Notes: generated by a model from the sequence alone, not told the origin. 64,000 nucleotides of DNA from Coniferiporia sulphurascens (GCA_002794785.1 NBBA01000010.1:558001-622000); one strand, 5' to 3'. Positions 47,895 to 60,719 are shown, counted from the stretch's first letter. Translations and numbers: made by a program.

Positions 47895-50328
47895 TTAGTC
47901 TAAGTCATCCACAAGCATCAATTTAGACAAGGGTTCCTTCCATTTGTCCTTCTGGTTGTCTGTCCTGCAGACAAGTGCCATTTTTTCGCCATTGCTTCTT
48001 GGAAAGCCTAAAACGGTCAGAAACGTCCCTATAGTCTCTTCATTGGGGTCGCTAATAACCATGACCTTGGCTTTTTTTTTTGTCCGGGTGATGCGGTCCT
48101 AAGTCCCGTATGAGAAGTAGTTCAGGGGAAATTCTGTGCCCAGTACTGAGCCGAACGGTCATCTGACACTCCCCATGTTCATGGATGCACTTCTTGTGAT
48201 TCCCACCAGGCTCATTGAAGGTAGCAAACCTGTACTGAATACCCTTGTGCCTAATGTGGACCCGATGAGTAGCCAAGCGCGCTTGTATGGCAGGCATTAG
48301 CAGCCACATCCCTTTACCCGTGTAGGCTGATGGAAGGTTAGTTGACTGAAATGTGTTTCAATAGATAGAGCACACCAGAAACGGGAGGAAGGACGAAATC
48401 GGGAGCACACTGTTGCCTGTCAGAGGACTGCACTTGCCATGCCGAGTCCACATCGTCTGTCGCAGGAACAGTTTCGATTGGGGGTGGTGTGACACAGCAT
48501 GCCGACGTCCCTGCAACCATGCCTTGGTCTCGGAACTTGTCTGTGTAGGATTGTTGCTCTTTGGGTGAAAGAGGGGAATCCTTGTCCAGACATGAGATAG
48601 TTTTCCTGAGTATTGTCAGCTGCCAAACTCACAGACACACAACTGGAAAACATACACACATATTAACTGGTCGAGTGAAATGACATCAATTGACTTGGTA
48701 CCATCTCACGCAACATGGGCAGTTTTTTTTCATCGGATGGCTGTCCAATACATAGCCATAATAACCCTTCGCATGTTTATTGTTCCAAACAAGCATGAAA
48801 TGACCAGCGAAGGGATCCGACCATGTAGATAGAGGCGGCTGGGTCCCTGCACTGACAACAGTTCCAGGTGCCTCGACAAGCACATCGCATGATTTGACCC
48901 ACTTGGGCCGAATTCTTATCTATTGAATTAGAGTAAATCGGAATTAACGAGAGGTACATGCATTTGCTGGATATGAATGAAATACCTCTGAAGTCAAGAC
49001 CCTCTCATCTGAGATGTGAAGGGTCAAAACATCTTCCTCCACGAGGAGGATCAACCCGCATACCCCCTGTAGAGGGCCGATACGAACTCGAACATTAGTG
49101 CCTGCCTCCAAAACACGGCGCAAATCATCACGATGGTCAGAAACAACATCATCTACAGTTTTTCCCAAAACGTTATAGATGTCCCCGATCCAGACTATGT
49201 CACTGTCCATTGATGAGACATGACCAGTGAGGGAAATGTACGTCCCAGAAATCACTTGCACTTTATCCCCACATCGCAAAAGAAATTCCCTGTGTTCAAT
49301 GTCACCCAAACTACATCCACCAAGCGTGAAAAGGGTCATGTCATCAAAGCTCAGCGAGGCCTTCTCTACAGCATGAAGACTCGGGACATACATGAGGCGC
49401 AAGCCCCGAAGGTATACATGCCCCCGAAATTTAAATTTCACCTCAGCAAGAATCTCTATCAGTTCGCCATCGCATAAAACAGATATTTCTTCATATTTAA
49501 AGAGACGAGGCTCGGCTCGCTCAACAGACTTGCCGTTCCTCAGGGAAATGTGCGGGACAACCGCCAAAGGCAGTGTGTCACCATCACTTATCTCATGGAC
49601 TAATGCCAGGTTGCCTCTGTACTTTCCACAATGCACGGTAACCCAATTACCGGGACAAGGACGATTGCTTCCAAGTAGGCTCTTGCCATCATGGAGACCA
49701 AGTACAATGGACCTTTCCTCAGGGAGAATGAAGCTTATATGCACATGCTCCAGGCCATACAGACTGGAGCATGCATTATGCACCATCACAGCATCAGGAG
49801 CTTGAACATAGAATCTACCAGGGAGTGCCTTAACCGCAAAGGCGGACCATGGATCTGGAAGCTTATCGTTCACACACTCAGCATTCAAGAACTGATGTCT
49901 AGTCTAAGCATCGCAGGCGCTTAGATCGGTGTTTCAGTTGAAGGGCAAGATGAACTTACCAGCAAATAGATCATCCATAGCACGACTGACAGGCCTGCAT
50001 CCTCCTCAGAGGAAGGAATGCGCTTGCATCGCTTACAGTATCGAGCCACTAGTTGGTCCAAATCATCATTGTCGTCGACTAGTGTCAACCGATGTGAGCA
50101 GAACTGGGGCCTTGATGGCCCTGCTTGTGCGAGGGCCCCCTTGGTAGAGTTGTCAATAAAGCTGTCTTGGATTTAGTGTTAGACGCAGCAGGGACACCTG
50201 CGAAGATACAGTTATGGACCGGCAATATCCTCCTCTTCTGATAGGTCATCTTCATCGAGGTCTAACTCCGCAGCTTCGACATCGAAGAAGGTCGATACAT
50301 CGAACAGGCGTTGCCATTTTCCTGACAT
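47895..50328 (-). CDS. Spt5-like protein (NGN and KOW-type motifs), possibly decayed
   Basis: Exon 1 starts at ATG 50328 with an acidic N-terminus (FFDVEAAELDLDEDDLSEEED), typical of Spt5. A Lys/Arg segment, LDQLVARYCKRCKR, follows. The long open stretch 49888-48944 contains an NGN-like region, WSAFAVKALPGRFYVQAP, and two KOW-like motifs, PGNWVTVHCGKYRGNLALV and CGDKVQVISGTYISLTGHV. Further segments are FMLVWNNKHAKGYYGYV, ISPELLLIRDLGPHH and, after a shift at the T-run near 48069-48078, AKVMVISDPNEETIG, ending VDDLD-TAA at 47895. Spt5 proteins clamp RNA polymerase II; here the gene is more likely a repeat-associated paralogue. Exon borders between 48050 and 48950 are uncertain, and the homopolymer shift may be a mutation or an assembly error. 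Confidence 0.6.
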
Positions 50329-50566
50329 CTGAAATCTCATAAACAATGCAGTGAGGCAATCGGATCTGTACTTACTATGTAAGTGTTATCAAGTTTTCCT
50401 TATTTGAGTTACTTAGTTCTTTGTTCACACTTTACTTCCACTTTCGTATTATTTCTCAGTGTCTAATACTTTAATTACTCTAAAGAAATTATTAATGTAA
50501 AGATTTGTATTCTCGAGTCCCTTAGTTCATGGTTAGAGTGAACTGAAGCTGCGCAAATAAGCCCCA

Positions 50567-50803
50567 CACTTACCGGGGGTATGGTGGAGAAGGTAGTGGT
50601 CAGTGAAGAAGGAGGAAGTGCCTGACAAGTTTGGAAGGCAACATAATAAGCTTGCAGACCCCCGTGAGAACGAATTTTTATTATTACACTTACCAGAGGT
50701 ACGGTGGAGAGGGTAATGGTCAGCGGAAAAGGAGGAAGTGTGTCCCAAGTTTGGAAGGCGACATAATAAACTCGCAGACCCCCGTGAGAATCTTTTTTTT
50801 ATT
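50567..50803. repeat. Tandem duplication, 120-bp period
   Basis: Two units, each starting CACTTACC and including TTTGGAAGGC and GCAGACCCCCGTGAGAA, at 50567-50686 and 50687-50803. They are diverged by scattered substitutions. Confidence 0.8.
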
Positions 50804-51643
50804 CAACCCTGTACAAACACGCGCCCGCCACACTGTCTAAATATTAGCTGTGGCCGACTCATGCTGCCGTGAGTTTGGACACGCATATATGCTATGTACT
50901 GCGTCCGGCCTTTTCGTAAACTAACACACATTACAATTGGGGCTCGGTGATACAGTATATAGGTAATTCCTTTCCCCTGGGTGTGTACCTGATAAGCTCA
51001 CAGTCCCGCTCCTACTAAGCTGTTATAGTCATTCCAACCCAATAACCATCCTTTAATGCAGTCAATACCACATATCAGGCTGGCCATATGGTGCATCACA
51101 TGTACCTCATCTTTCCGGTCAATGCGGTGTGTACTTACTGGTGTGATCATATTCAGCGGCAGAGGACCAGGAGGCCCTGCGTTAGCAGTGGTCTTGAACA
51201 AGTACTGTAGCGACATTCATATTGACTCATATGAACCCGCTCCTAAATTCACGGAAACTGGGGTGGGAATATCCATGTGGAAACGAACATGGTTCATTAT
51301 GCAGACTCTTGGGCTCGACACGTCGCTGGGAAAGATGGCAGTCAGGCCCCCTGTTGACGAGCCTAGTGAGCAGACGGTACCTCAAATTGGCAGATCAGGT
51401 TTAATTTATTGACATGACTTTTCACACAGAGCCCAGATTTGCCTTTAGGAAAAGCGATCAGGAAGAACCTAGATTTAACTTCAGCCAGATGATCACACTG
51501 TGTAAGCGTTCAGGGAGTCTCTTCCCATCTCGCTCTTCGTTCCATCTAAACGCCTGCAGACGGCTCGATTACACTTCACTGGTAGAGGGCTCGTACATCC
51601 GAGTCAAGGAGGGCATGTCTTCCAGGTACCTTCAGTCAACGCA

Positions 51644-52373
51644 TTCAGATCGAAGTTTACCAAGAGTTATTCGTTCAATAGCCTACCAGTTTGCCGGGAC
51701 TTCAACCAAACCTGCCAGTGTCTCCCATACTCGCACCAATGGCTTCATCCAGGTACCTGCCTTCTGGGTGTAGTCGATCTCTGGCCAGATATCCCCACCG
51801 TGGAGGTAATATGCTTGGTAACTTTAAGTTCAAACGGGAACTCGGGTCAGTTTACGACTTCTTTCTGTCTCCAGAGTTTAAGGCGCTTACTCGTGTGCAA
51901 TATGTGAATGGTCTCTCAAGCACAATAAACGCGAGATATTGTCAGTAGAAGTTTAGGTTCGAAAGCGAACCATACTCGATGCGCCTCTCCAGCATCATGT
52001 CTACACCTTCCTTTGTTGCGCTTTCAGATCGAAGTTTTCCAAGAGTTATCCGTTCAATAGCCTACCAGTTTGCCGGGACTTCAACCAGACCTGCCAGTGT
52101 CTCCTGCACTCGCACCAATGGCTTCATCTAGGTACCTGCCTTCTGGGTGTAGTCGATCTCTGGCCAGATATCCCCATCGTGGAGGTAATATGCTTGGGAA
52201 CTTGGGTCAGTTTACAACTCTTTCCGTTTCCACAGTTTAAGACGCTTACTCATGTGCAGTGTGTGAATGGTCTTCCAAGCACAGTAAGTGTGAGATATTT
52301 TTTAGTAGGTGTTGAGGTTCGAAGGTGTACCATACTCGACGTGCCTCTCCAGCATCATGTCTACACCTTCCTT
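51644..52373. repeat. Tandem duplication, ~380-bp period
   Basis: Units begin TTCAGATCGAAGTTT (51644) and TTCAGATCGAAGTTTTCC (52023). Both contain CCAGTTTGCCGGGACTTCAA and CTCTCCAGCATCATGTC. The second lacks a short stretch present in the first. Confidence 0.8.
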
Positions 52374-52876
52374 GCTCATTTCGGACCATGGAGAAACGCT
52401 GCCCTTCGACACCTTGCCGTGGTTGTGCTTTGTGATCAAATTGAATGTATGGTTAATGACGTCCTTCTGCTACTCTGCCGAAATTCCAATGGGGTTCTGT
52501 TCATGCCAAGTGCATATACACTCTGACCAACTTGGTCGAATTCGATGTAAGTAAGAAGAGCACGCCTCGTGAGAGTAGCCGTGGAGTCCGCTATGTAATA
52601 CCGACTAACTTTATTCATGACCTTATTGACTCTAATGGGCGCATATATCTCATGCCCCGCATCCCACGTCAAAGCTAAATCCCATGCAGGCTGTGAGTGG
52701 AAATAGCCTCGTTCCAGAATGGGAAATAACTTACTCCTTTCCCATTAACCATCACCATGCATCCCGCCATCCGTAGATTAGTCTCTTAAATTAGCAATAA
52801 AAAGGTAATAAAAAAACTCTGAATAAATAATGCTTGCATTTACTTTCTAATTGCACTTGGAGCTACAATATGTATG

Positions 52877-53438
52877 TGTTAAGCTCAATGGTTATGCAAT
52901 GATCAACGTTGGGGCTTCCTGATTGTTGGGACTGGTGGTGATGACAACAGGGCTTCCTAGATGTCATAAGTCGAAGGTGATCATCGGCAGGGCTTCCTGA
53001 TCGATGATGTGGACGCGGTAGGCTTCTTAGCGGAGTCGGGTTACAACAAAGCAGCTGGTGACTTGGTAGACACACAGTAAACTGGTGGTAGCAGATAATG
53101 GGCTTGTATGAACAAAGAGCACAAGCTTAGGGCTTGTGCTACCAATGTTACATGCTTATATGCTACTCTATGTGTTTACTACTGTAGCGGCTTGTCTAGG
53201 TGTGTTTACATGGCTATGGAAGGTCATGGAAACCCAAGGAATATCTTGGTAATGCAAGTGGGCTGGTCAGTAAGCAAAGCATGCCATGGTGATGTGATAA
53301 GGCGTCATCATGGCATCTTATGGTGTAAGGCGAACAAGGATGAGTAAGGAAGAGAAATGGGGGATGTGTGCTGACTGATGATGATGAAGAGGAAGTGAGT
53401 CAGCACAAATAAGAGGAAAGTAAAGGAAAATTGTAACA
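52877..53438 (-). repeat. Solo GyL LTR
   Basis: 562 bp, antisense, with TSD GTATG at 52872-52876 and 53439-53443. It separates two copies of a duplicated segment (52655-52860 and about 53500-53715). Confidence 0.95.
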
Positions 53439-53443
53439 GTATG

Positions 53444-54601
53444 TAGCTCAATTCATAGCGAGCCGGTCCAATAGACCCTTAGTACATGGGAGGATAATCC
53501 CCACGTAGCATGGTGCCGCGTCAAAACTAATTCCCACGGTGGGCTGTGAGTGGAAATAGCCCCCTTCCAAATTAGGAACTTGCTTCATTCTTTCTCATTA
53601 ACCATCACCATCTCGTCCATGCATAGTTTAGCATATGGCCTAGCAATGTAAAGTAGTAATAAAAATAATAATACTGAATAGAAAGTCAGAGTGTCTTTCT
53701 AATGGTGCTTAGTTACACACTCATCGTCTTGATGACAATTCATGATGTGCCAGTGACATTATTTTGCCAGGACGTTAGTTGATTGCCTTCACAATTAGAA
53801 GGCCCTTAAGATAAGGGAGCTTTGCATGTAAGTTCATTCAACTCAGTCCTCATTATATGGGATAAGTGAAATCTATATCTAATCTAGATCTCATGCTAAT
53901 GTACTGCGGAAGGACAATGCACCCTGTCTGTCCTAAGTGGAATGGGGTAGGCAGATGAAACAACATTGGTCTCACGAGTACAACTTTTTTTCTTTCTTGC
54001 CGATTTTCTTTCTGTTCAGGTCGGGCTGACTGTTTGTGGTATAGTGCTCGCTATGGTCCACTGGGGCTGCCTGGGGCCTAACGAAGAAGCGATACCGCTA
54101 GGAAATTCGTCCGAACATATCACTTGATGCATATCTCGATCTGGGGTGCTCACTAAAATTATTCCATTCAGACTTTGTCATTCCATGGATGGGCGTATGT
54201 ATAAGAGTCTTTCTTTGCAGCTGCTCAGCAAAAGGTGAGGGACTTATTCATTTTTGGTCACTTGGTTTGCAGGCGTTCATTGAGTATAAGTAGGTATGAG
54301 TGCATACCAGGATCATCAGGCACTCCATCCTCAGTCCTCATGCCTCGTCAAAAAGCCGATTCCAGACCTGCCGACATCGTCAACAAACATGCCAAGAGTT
54401 ATGCTGCACTCCTCAAAAAGCATCTCCAAGAATCGTGCTGCAAGGACAGACGTGGTATACACAAGCTTCAAATCAGTTTGGGTGTAAAGCACCCTTCAAC
54501 TTTTGGAAGGGCATACTCATTGGTATGTCCCATCATCACAGAGTTGAACATACAGTGCTGATTTCATCCTTAAGTGCCTTGAAGATGACACGTGTTACGG
54601 T
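53444..54601. other. Unassigned, possible first exons of the downstream gene
   Basis: Includes the second copy of the segment duplicated around the GyL. An open frame from ATG 54340 (MPRQKADSRPADIVNKHAKSY, Lys-rich) may be an upstream exon of the gene at 54602; the splice sites could not be settled. Confidence 0.35.
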
Positions 54602-55670
54602 ATGAGGTGTGGCGAGCCTGTTAAAAGCAGGGCATTGTCATATCAATTGCCGCCTCATGTCGTTGACGAGATGCAGCTTGAGGCTAGCCAGCTCCATGAT
54701 CCGGCAACCATGGAGCGCAAAGTGTGCAAGGTCGAGATAGCTCGCCTCAAGGACATTGTGACATCTAGGAAGGCTATGTTGGATGCCCTCTCTACCGCAC
54801 TGAGGATCGCTAGAGGCGAGCTCACCATCGTGTCGGCTTTGCACAGGGTGCTCGACCCGCCCCACAGGGATGCTGAAAAGGTTGAGCATACTGAGACGCT
54901 GGGGATCAAGAAAGCGGAAATTGCAAGGCTGGTTCGACAGCAAAACGACACCCAACTTGCGGAGTCAAATGCGAAACTCGACTTGTGGCAAATCAGAAGC
55001 ACACCGACCCCATCTCCAAGCAAGGTCTTGACACCTTCAGCAGGGACCTTTGAATTGGATCCTCCGTCCAGTGATACATGGTTCCCATACACTGCGGCTG
55101 GAATCTTAAGCTTGCCGAAGGCAATGTTCAGTATGCCATCGCGCCGCTCTTCCGTATCAGTGAGTACACAAGCTTCATATTGTCTGCCTAAGACTGACAT
55201 AATTACAAGTCCTTGCCGGAGTCTAGCGCCGCCCTGTCAAGCGATGTTCCGTCATTGCCAACCACGTCTACTACGAATGTAAGCAGTAGCTCGATGTATT
55301 TCTCTTTCAAGGCTGACTTTTGTATCAAAGTATAATATGCACATTCCGCAATCACAGAGTTCTGTAGTTCAGGCACCTCTAAAGGTGGTGAGGGAACAGA
55401 ATATTTACATTCATCGGGATCCTTACTGAGGTTACAATATATCTGTTACAGATCGGTATGGAGGGGAGCGAACTAGGCAAGTCGATAGAGACCGCCATAG
55501 AGGTTCCCTCTGGCGATGATATGTCGAGCGATGATGTGTCTGTCATCAACATTACACGTGTTGCTGGCAATGGCGCTCCGAAGTCTAAGTTCGGACTTAA
55601 GAGGCTTCGTATGGGCTCAAATTCCGAGAGGCCCCAGAAAACGATGTGTGCTAATTTCCTTGGATATTAG
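54602..55670 (+). CDS. Hypothetical coiled-coil protein, at least 3 exons
   Basis: Exons 54602-55159, 55210-55278 and 55452-55670, with GT...AG introns in phase 0 at both joins. Total about 281 aa if the ATG at 54602 is used. The first part is helical with heptad-like Leu/Ala spacing (ATMERKVCKVEIARLKDIVT, IKKAEIARLVRQ) and then a Ser/Pro-rich region. The C-terminus is acidic and Ser-rich, then basic (KSKFGLKRLRMGSNS). No known family. It lies 5' of the KDZ transposase gene in the same orientation and could be a partner ORF of that transposon, which is conjecture. Confidence 0.5.
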
Positions 55671-57564
55671 AGGACAGCAGATCTAGATACTCAAAGCGAT
55701 CTTAAATATTAGCCAAAACAGTCTAACTTTCCAGGCAAATATAGTCCAATTTAGTTTAGTTTGTTATTTTTTGTAATACATGTTCTGATTTGTGTGTTTC
55801 ACTTCGACCTGTGTGGTGAGCGATAGCGATCAGGGCAAAAAACCTCGTATATAACAAGGCGTTTCCAGTGCGAGGATTGAAAACCCCACATTGAAAAGGG
55901 GAGAAACTCAATGTGGTATGGGAAAGTGAGTGCTAATTTAAAGCATATTTTCATTGCCTTGACATCGGGTATACACATACAGGCGATCCTCTCGAAAAGG
56001 CGTAGATGTCTTGAGGGACTCTGTTACTGGTGGTCCTTCCAGGACTGACATAGGTGGCGTAAGAGCCATTGGCCTTTCGCCAAATGCGCATATAGTAACT
56101 GGCACTACCAAACGCCATGATATACTAAGATGCTCGCATCTTACAATCGGAGTTCCAGATAATGGATCTGTTCACGTATCACGACATAGCGATATAGTGG
56201 ATGCACGTCCGTTCAAGAAGTCCAGGTCTGCTTTTACCGATGTATTACAGGCTTCCATCTACTTTACTGTTGCCAGTGTTTATTAACGTCCTTCATCTTA
56301 GGATGAAGACATTGCGGAAGATGGAGATGTCGGAGAAGACGGTGTACTTGCTGAGAACATATGCGAAGGTGAGGAGGAGTTTCATGTTATGTGTTCTCAA
56401 GTGGGTTTTATAAGTTTAAGCTTGATAGCTCTCTTAACTCTTTATAGACTTCAGAAGAGTTGCTGGAGGACTTTCTGCCAAAGAAGTCGACTATCCAAGA
56501 GGCTATCTTATCCCAGGAGTTCAGCATGGGGGTAGGTAGCCCGTGTCTGTGTGGGAGTGGACACACATGGCTATTCCAATGCGTTGATTGTGATGTTAGA
56601 AAGGTCATGTGTAAGGCATGCATTTTAATTGACCACACATGTAGTCTCTTCCACTGGGTGCAGCGCTGGACAGATTCACATTTTGTAAAGGTGGATCTGT
56701 CTGAATTGGGTCTTTTTGTCTGTCTGGGTCACGAAGGCGACTGTTGCAAATGGACAAGTCTCCTAGCAGCAAAGGCACTGTGTGTAGTGGACGTGAATGG
56801 CATACATGAGGCTAAGGTCGTGTATTGTGAATGTCCCAGACAAGGAGCTGAATATATTCAGTTAATCCAATGGGGATTGTTCCCAGCATCTGTGAATGTG
56901 CCTGAGTTGGCCTTCACTTTTCGCTGTCTTCATGAATTTCATATCCATACTAATTCGTCTCGGAAGTCCGCTTTTGATTACATGAAGGCAATCGAGCACC
57001 TGACCAACGATGACGATCCATCATCAGTTTCGGTAAGTCCCTTTTGCCACACTCCTGTATTGCCTTGAGGCTTATTATGTTGTCAAGACGGCAATAACAC
57101 AATTTACACATATCGCGCATTTATGGCATTATCTATCTGCAGAGCATGAAAGCGGACAGTCACTTGGTATTGATGGTCATATCCACTTTAGGCCTGAGGG
57201 TTCGTTTGCTGAGGTTTGCATGGCCTGTCCTATTTATGAAGTAAATATGCCTCGGACAATGTCAATTCCTGAAAGTGAGGATATTCCGACGCTGGTCTCC
57301 TCTGAGAGTTTGGCGGATCCAATACCGGAGCCTTGCGGTGCATTAGTACAGGACAAGCCGTACATTCTGTTTTATTATCAATGGTAATTCTCTGCATTTA
57401 ATACATGTTTACAGGCATCTGGACACTCTATACTTGTGCATGGATGGTAATTTCAAGCTCATTAACCTTGAAAAAAATAATAATTTGTATGAGACCATGC
57501 TCTGGAATTGTTAGTAAATTGATGAAAATCGTGATCACCAGATCAACGGATTATCAAGATTGAC

Positions 57565-58215
57565 ATGGCAAGACCCGTAACTTTAATTGATACCAGGAAC
57601 CTGTGCCAACACTGTAAAGATGCAGATCAAGTGGCATGGAAAGCATTTAACATTGCATGTGCAACAGTAGGACAGAATGCAGGATATGACAACTGTCAAA
57701 TTACATTTGATCATACTACAAGGGAACAACAAGTGGCAGAAAGGCTAGAAGTAATAATCGAACATAGAGCAACTATGTTCTCATACCAATTGAATAGATA
57801 TGTAATCAGCGCTTACACAAGAACCAAGATTTATAATCAGCCACATAATGAATTATGTTATCAAAGGGCAGTTATTACATCAACTGATTATGCAGAAGCA
57901 GCACACCAAATAGTCTATACTATCAATAAACAATTATGAGAACAACTATTCGCATACAAAGCCAACTTCATAGCCAAAGGACACACAACAGTAGATCAAA
58001 AGGAACCAAATCTAAGACAGGAGTTAGTACCAATAGACAAAGAGATTATAATATGGTGGTTCAATGATGAACCTTCATATAGAGTCACACCAGGGTATAG
58101 CAGGATAACAAATATAAACGCTATAGGACCCGAAGCACTCTTTATGCCAGTAGACGATAGGACACCAGAACAAACCCCTTTTAATGATACTATGGAAGGT
58201 ATGACTCAATCTTAG
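57565..58215 (+). CDS. E protein (216 aa, one TGA), unknown LTR-encoded protein
   Basis: The ATG is 57 bp into E5. The protein shows TRNLCQHCKDADQVAWKAFN, then QNAGYDNCQITFDHTT, a helical middle, INKQL-TGA-EQLFAY, AKGHTTVDQ, then PSYRVTPGYSRITN and VDDRTPEQTPF before the stop. The CxxC and later C...DH residues could bind zinc. TGA at 57937-57939 takes the place of Arg (CGA) in E2; translation may stop there (124 aa). Its H homologue keeps LCxxC, AFN, AGYxNCQxTxDH, AKGxTT and DDRTP, so these are the functional core. No signal peptide or membrane segment. Function unknown; retroviral LTR genes such as sag show that a U3 ORF can be expressed. Confidence 0.8.
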
Positions 58216-58331
58216 TCTACGGTAATTGTTAGGAATTGATGAATAAGCTTGTTTACAAGCTTAGACAATGATACCAGCAACTACCAATACAGGAAGGGAC
58301 TCCCACAGACACCATCCAGCGATCATTCAAC

Positions 58332-58997
58332 ATGGGGACAGAACTAACTAGAAAACCAGGACTTCTTGGGAACATCAGGCCAATCATGATGCTCAAGCGA
58401 CCGCTAAAGACTCTTGACACATCAAGACTCTGCCACCAATGCTGGACCACATACAATCAATCATGGGAAGCATTTAACATGGTAATAACTGAATGCTTTT
58501 ACATGGCAGGGTACATGAACTGCCAGGTAACTACAGATCACGCTGTAGACCCTATAGGCGATGGCACGGAGGTCAGGGTAATGCACATGATACAAATGTA
58601 CATCTTTGATATACAGGAGTTTTTGCACAACATCCATGTCCAGATGATAGTGAACCCACACATACATGACAAGGAATGTGACCTACAAGTGGTCTCAGGA
58701 TCCTTCCCGTACAGGACATTGCAGGACAACACATTCCTAGCTAACGCTCACCAATTACGCACAAAAGTAATCACCCTCTTCGAGAATCTATCAGCAAAGG
58801 GATCGACGACCGCCAATCAACAGATCGGCAATGTTAATCTTTACATGATAACACTATGGTTATCAAATGGATCACCCCTGGCGCCACCTCCAGGATACAT
58901 GCGATGTATCGCTAGGATAAACCACATTAACGAACCACTGGATAACATGATCGACGACAGGACACCAACTGAAAGGTACCCACCTATGGACCTTTAG
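58332..58997 (+). CDS. H protein (221 aa), intact homologue of the E protein
   Basis: One uninterrupted ORF. It shares with the E protein the order DTSRLCHQCW...WEAFN, then AGYMNCQVTTDH, LFENLSAKGSTTANQ, then PPGYMRCIARINHIN and MIDDRTP, but the rest differs strongly, so the similarity is ancient rather than copying. The N-terminal ~27 residues have no counterpart in E. Being the only stop-free member here, it is the best guide to the protein. Predicted soluble with a possible zinc site from CxxC and C...DH; no known family. It lies in the U3-like part of H on the transcribed strand. Confidence 0.85.
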   Translation: MGTELTRKPGLLGNIRPIMMLKRPLKTLDTSRLCHQCWTTYNQSWEAFNMVITECFYMAGYMNCQVTTDHAVDPIGDGTEVRVMHMIQMYIFDIQEFLHNIHVQMIVNPHIHDKECDLQVVSGSFPYRTLQDNTFLANAHQLRTKVITLFENLSAKGSTTANQQIGNVNLYMITLWLSNGSPLAPPPGYMRCIARINHINEPLDNMIDDRTPTERYPPMDL

Positions 58998-59442
58998 CCG
59001 ATATCGCATTACGTGATTAAGCCACACTCGGCAGGAACCAAAGCGCTTACCGAAGCCAGCCACAAACTCTAAAAAGACAATTGTCCAAGTCGACAGGATA
59101 ACATGGAGGAACCAGTACAGGAGACCAACAAGACAAGTCAATGACTTACCAATCATCAAGCTGTTAGGCAGCATCTTAACAAGAAGCCACTGGCACATAA
59201 GACTACAGGGTAGCATGCAGAACAGTGGGGCGACATGCACAGCCTAAGCATCATGGTGAAGTCATTATGACACCTATGACTTCACTATGAGCTCAGTGGA
59301 GCCAAGTGGAGTGTAGTGGAGCGCATGACATGCAGTGGAGCTCAGTGGAGCACCAACGGCCAATCGTAGATAGTTATTTCTCATATGATCCTCTAATGAG
59401 GTCATTTGCACTGGTATGCAGCTCCAAGTCAGTGGAGCTTAT

Positions 59443-60003
59443 TGTTACAATTTTCCTTTACTTTTACCTTACTGCGCTGACTCACTTCCTCTTCATCATC
59501 ATCAGTCAGCGCAACTCCCCCATTTCTCTGCCTTACTCATTCTCATTTGCCTTGTGCCATAAGATGCCATGATGACGCCTTATTGCACCATCATGACGTG
59601 CTTTGCTTACTGATAGCCCTACTTGTATTACCAAGGCATTCCTTGGGTTTCCATGACCTTCCATAGTCTGGTAAACTACCCTACACAGGCCGCTACAGTA
59701 GTAAACACATAGAGTAGCATATAAGCATGTAACTTCAGTAGCACAAGCCCTAAGCTTGTGCTCTTTGTTCATACAAGCCCATTATCTGCTACCACCAGTC
59801 TACTGTGCGCCAGTGTGCCACCAGTCGCTTCGTCATAACCCGACTTACTCTCAGAAGCCTACCACATCCACATTGTCGATCAGGAAGTCCCCTCGATGAT
59901 CATCTCCGACTTATGACATCTAGGAAGCCCCGTTGCCGTAACTACCAGTCTCGATGATCAGGAAGCCCCGACGTCAATCACCGCATAACCGTTGAGCTTA
60001 ACA
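59443..60003 (+). repeat. Solo GyL LTR in H
   Basis: 561 bp, sense, with TSD CTTAT at 59438-59442 and 60004-60008. Nesting here is four deep: GyL in H in E5 in the KDZ gene. Confidence 0.95.
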
Positions 60004-60087
60004 CTTATGATGACACTGTGAGATGTCATAGCTCCAACTGCAGAGCCTTGTGGAGCATCCACTTTCAAGCGGAGCTTCTTCTTCATG

Positions 60088-60095
60088 TATATAAG
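60088..60095 (+). promoter_or_regulatory. H promoter TATA box
   Basis: TATATAAG, 180 bp before the 3' end of H, on the same strand as the H ORF. Confidence 0.6.
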
Positions 60096-60719
60096 GAGGG
60101 CCTAGACCAGCCTAGACCCCCAGTTTAATTCACCTTCTCAATTCTCTCAGACTTCTCCTGAGCAAAGTACCAACATCTACTGACTTATTCTTGACTCAAT
60201 CACACACCTCAACTCTATCTCAACTACTTGTTCCATTGGCTAACCACGGTTACCCTTGGTCCTAACAGTAATAAGTAACAAGCCACAATAAGATAAGATT
60301 AAGAAGGCTAGCATAATCACTGAGCCACACAAGTATATCTAAGTGTTTGGCTAAGAATAGCCAATGGAAGCAGGGTGATCAATTAAAGATGTGATTGATG
60401 GGAGCCAAGTATAGCACATCGCACAGCAGGACCAATTAGGAAATAAGGAGAAGCATCATAGGTATAGTAGTATCCAAGAATGGTTAACTTAGATATTATA
60501 CTGTATGACTCAATGGAAACTCAGGGAAGGTTCTGGCATAAGATAAAGATAGCATGGTAGGCTGTAGAATGTACCGGAATATGTAACTGACTCATAAGAA
60601 GCTAAGAATAGTAAATAGCATGTACAGGATTGTACCAGAACATTCTTATGACTTATAAATCAAGAGTAGTATGTTGTAGTAACTACCGGAACATAGTAAA
60701 TAGATTACAACATGTAGGG

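Larger units (their letters stand above)
50329..52876. other. Repeat-bearing spacer without a recognised gene
   Basis: It contains a 120-bp tandem pair (50567-50803), a ~380-bp tandem duplication (51644-52373) and the first unit of another duplication (52655-52860). Minus-strand open frames, for example EGVDMMLERHVEYGTP near 52350 and KVMNKVSRYYIADSTATLTRRA near 52600, could be exons of an unrecognised gene. Confidence 0.4.
58227..60267 (+). mobile_element. Element H (long LTR-like element with ORF), nested in E5
   Basis: TGTTAGGAATTGATG...TTGGTCCTAACA, TSD GTAAT at 58222-58226 and 60268-60272. Own length is about 1475 bp without the GyL at 59443. TATATAAG lies at 60088-60095, 180 bp before the 3' end. 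Five or more AGTGGAGC-like repeats occur at 59287-59440. The start and end resemble E, but the interior is distinct. Confidence 0.92.
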
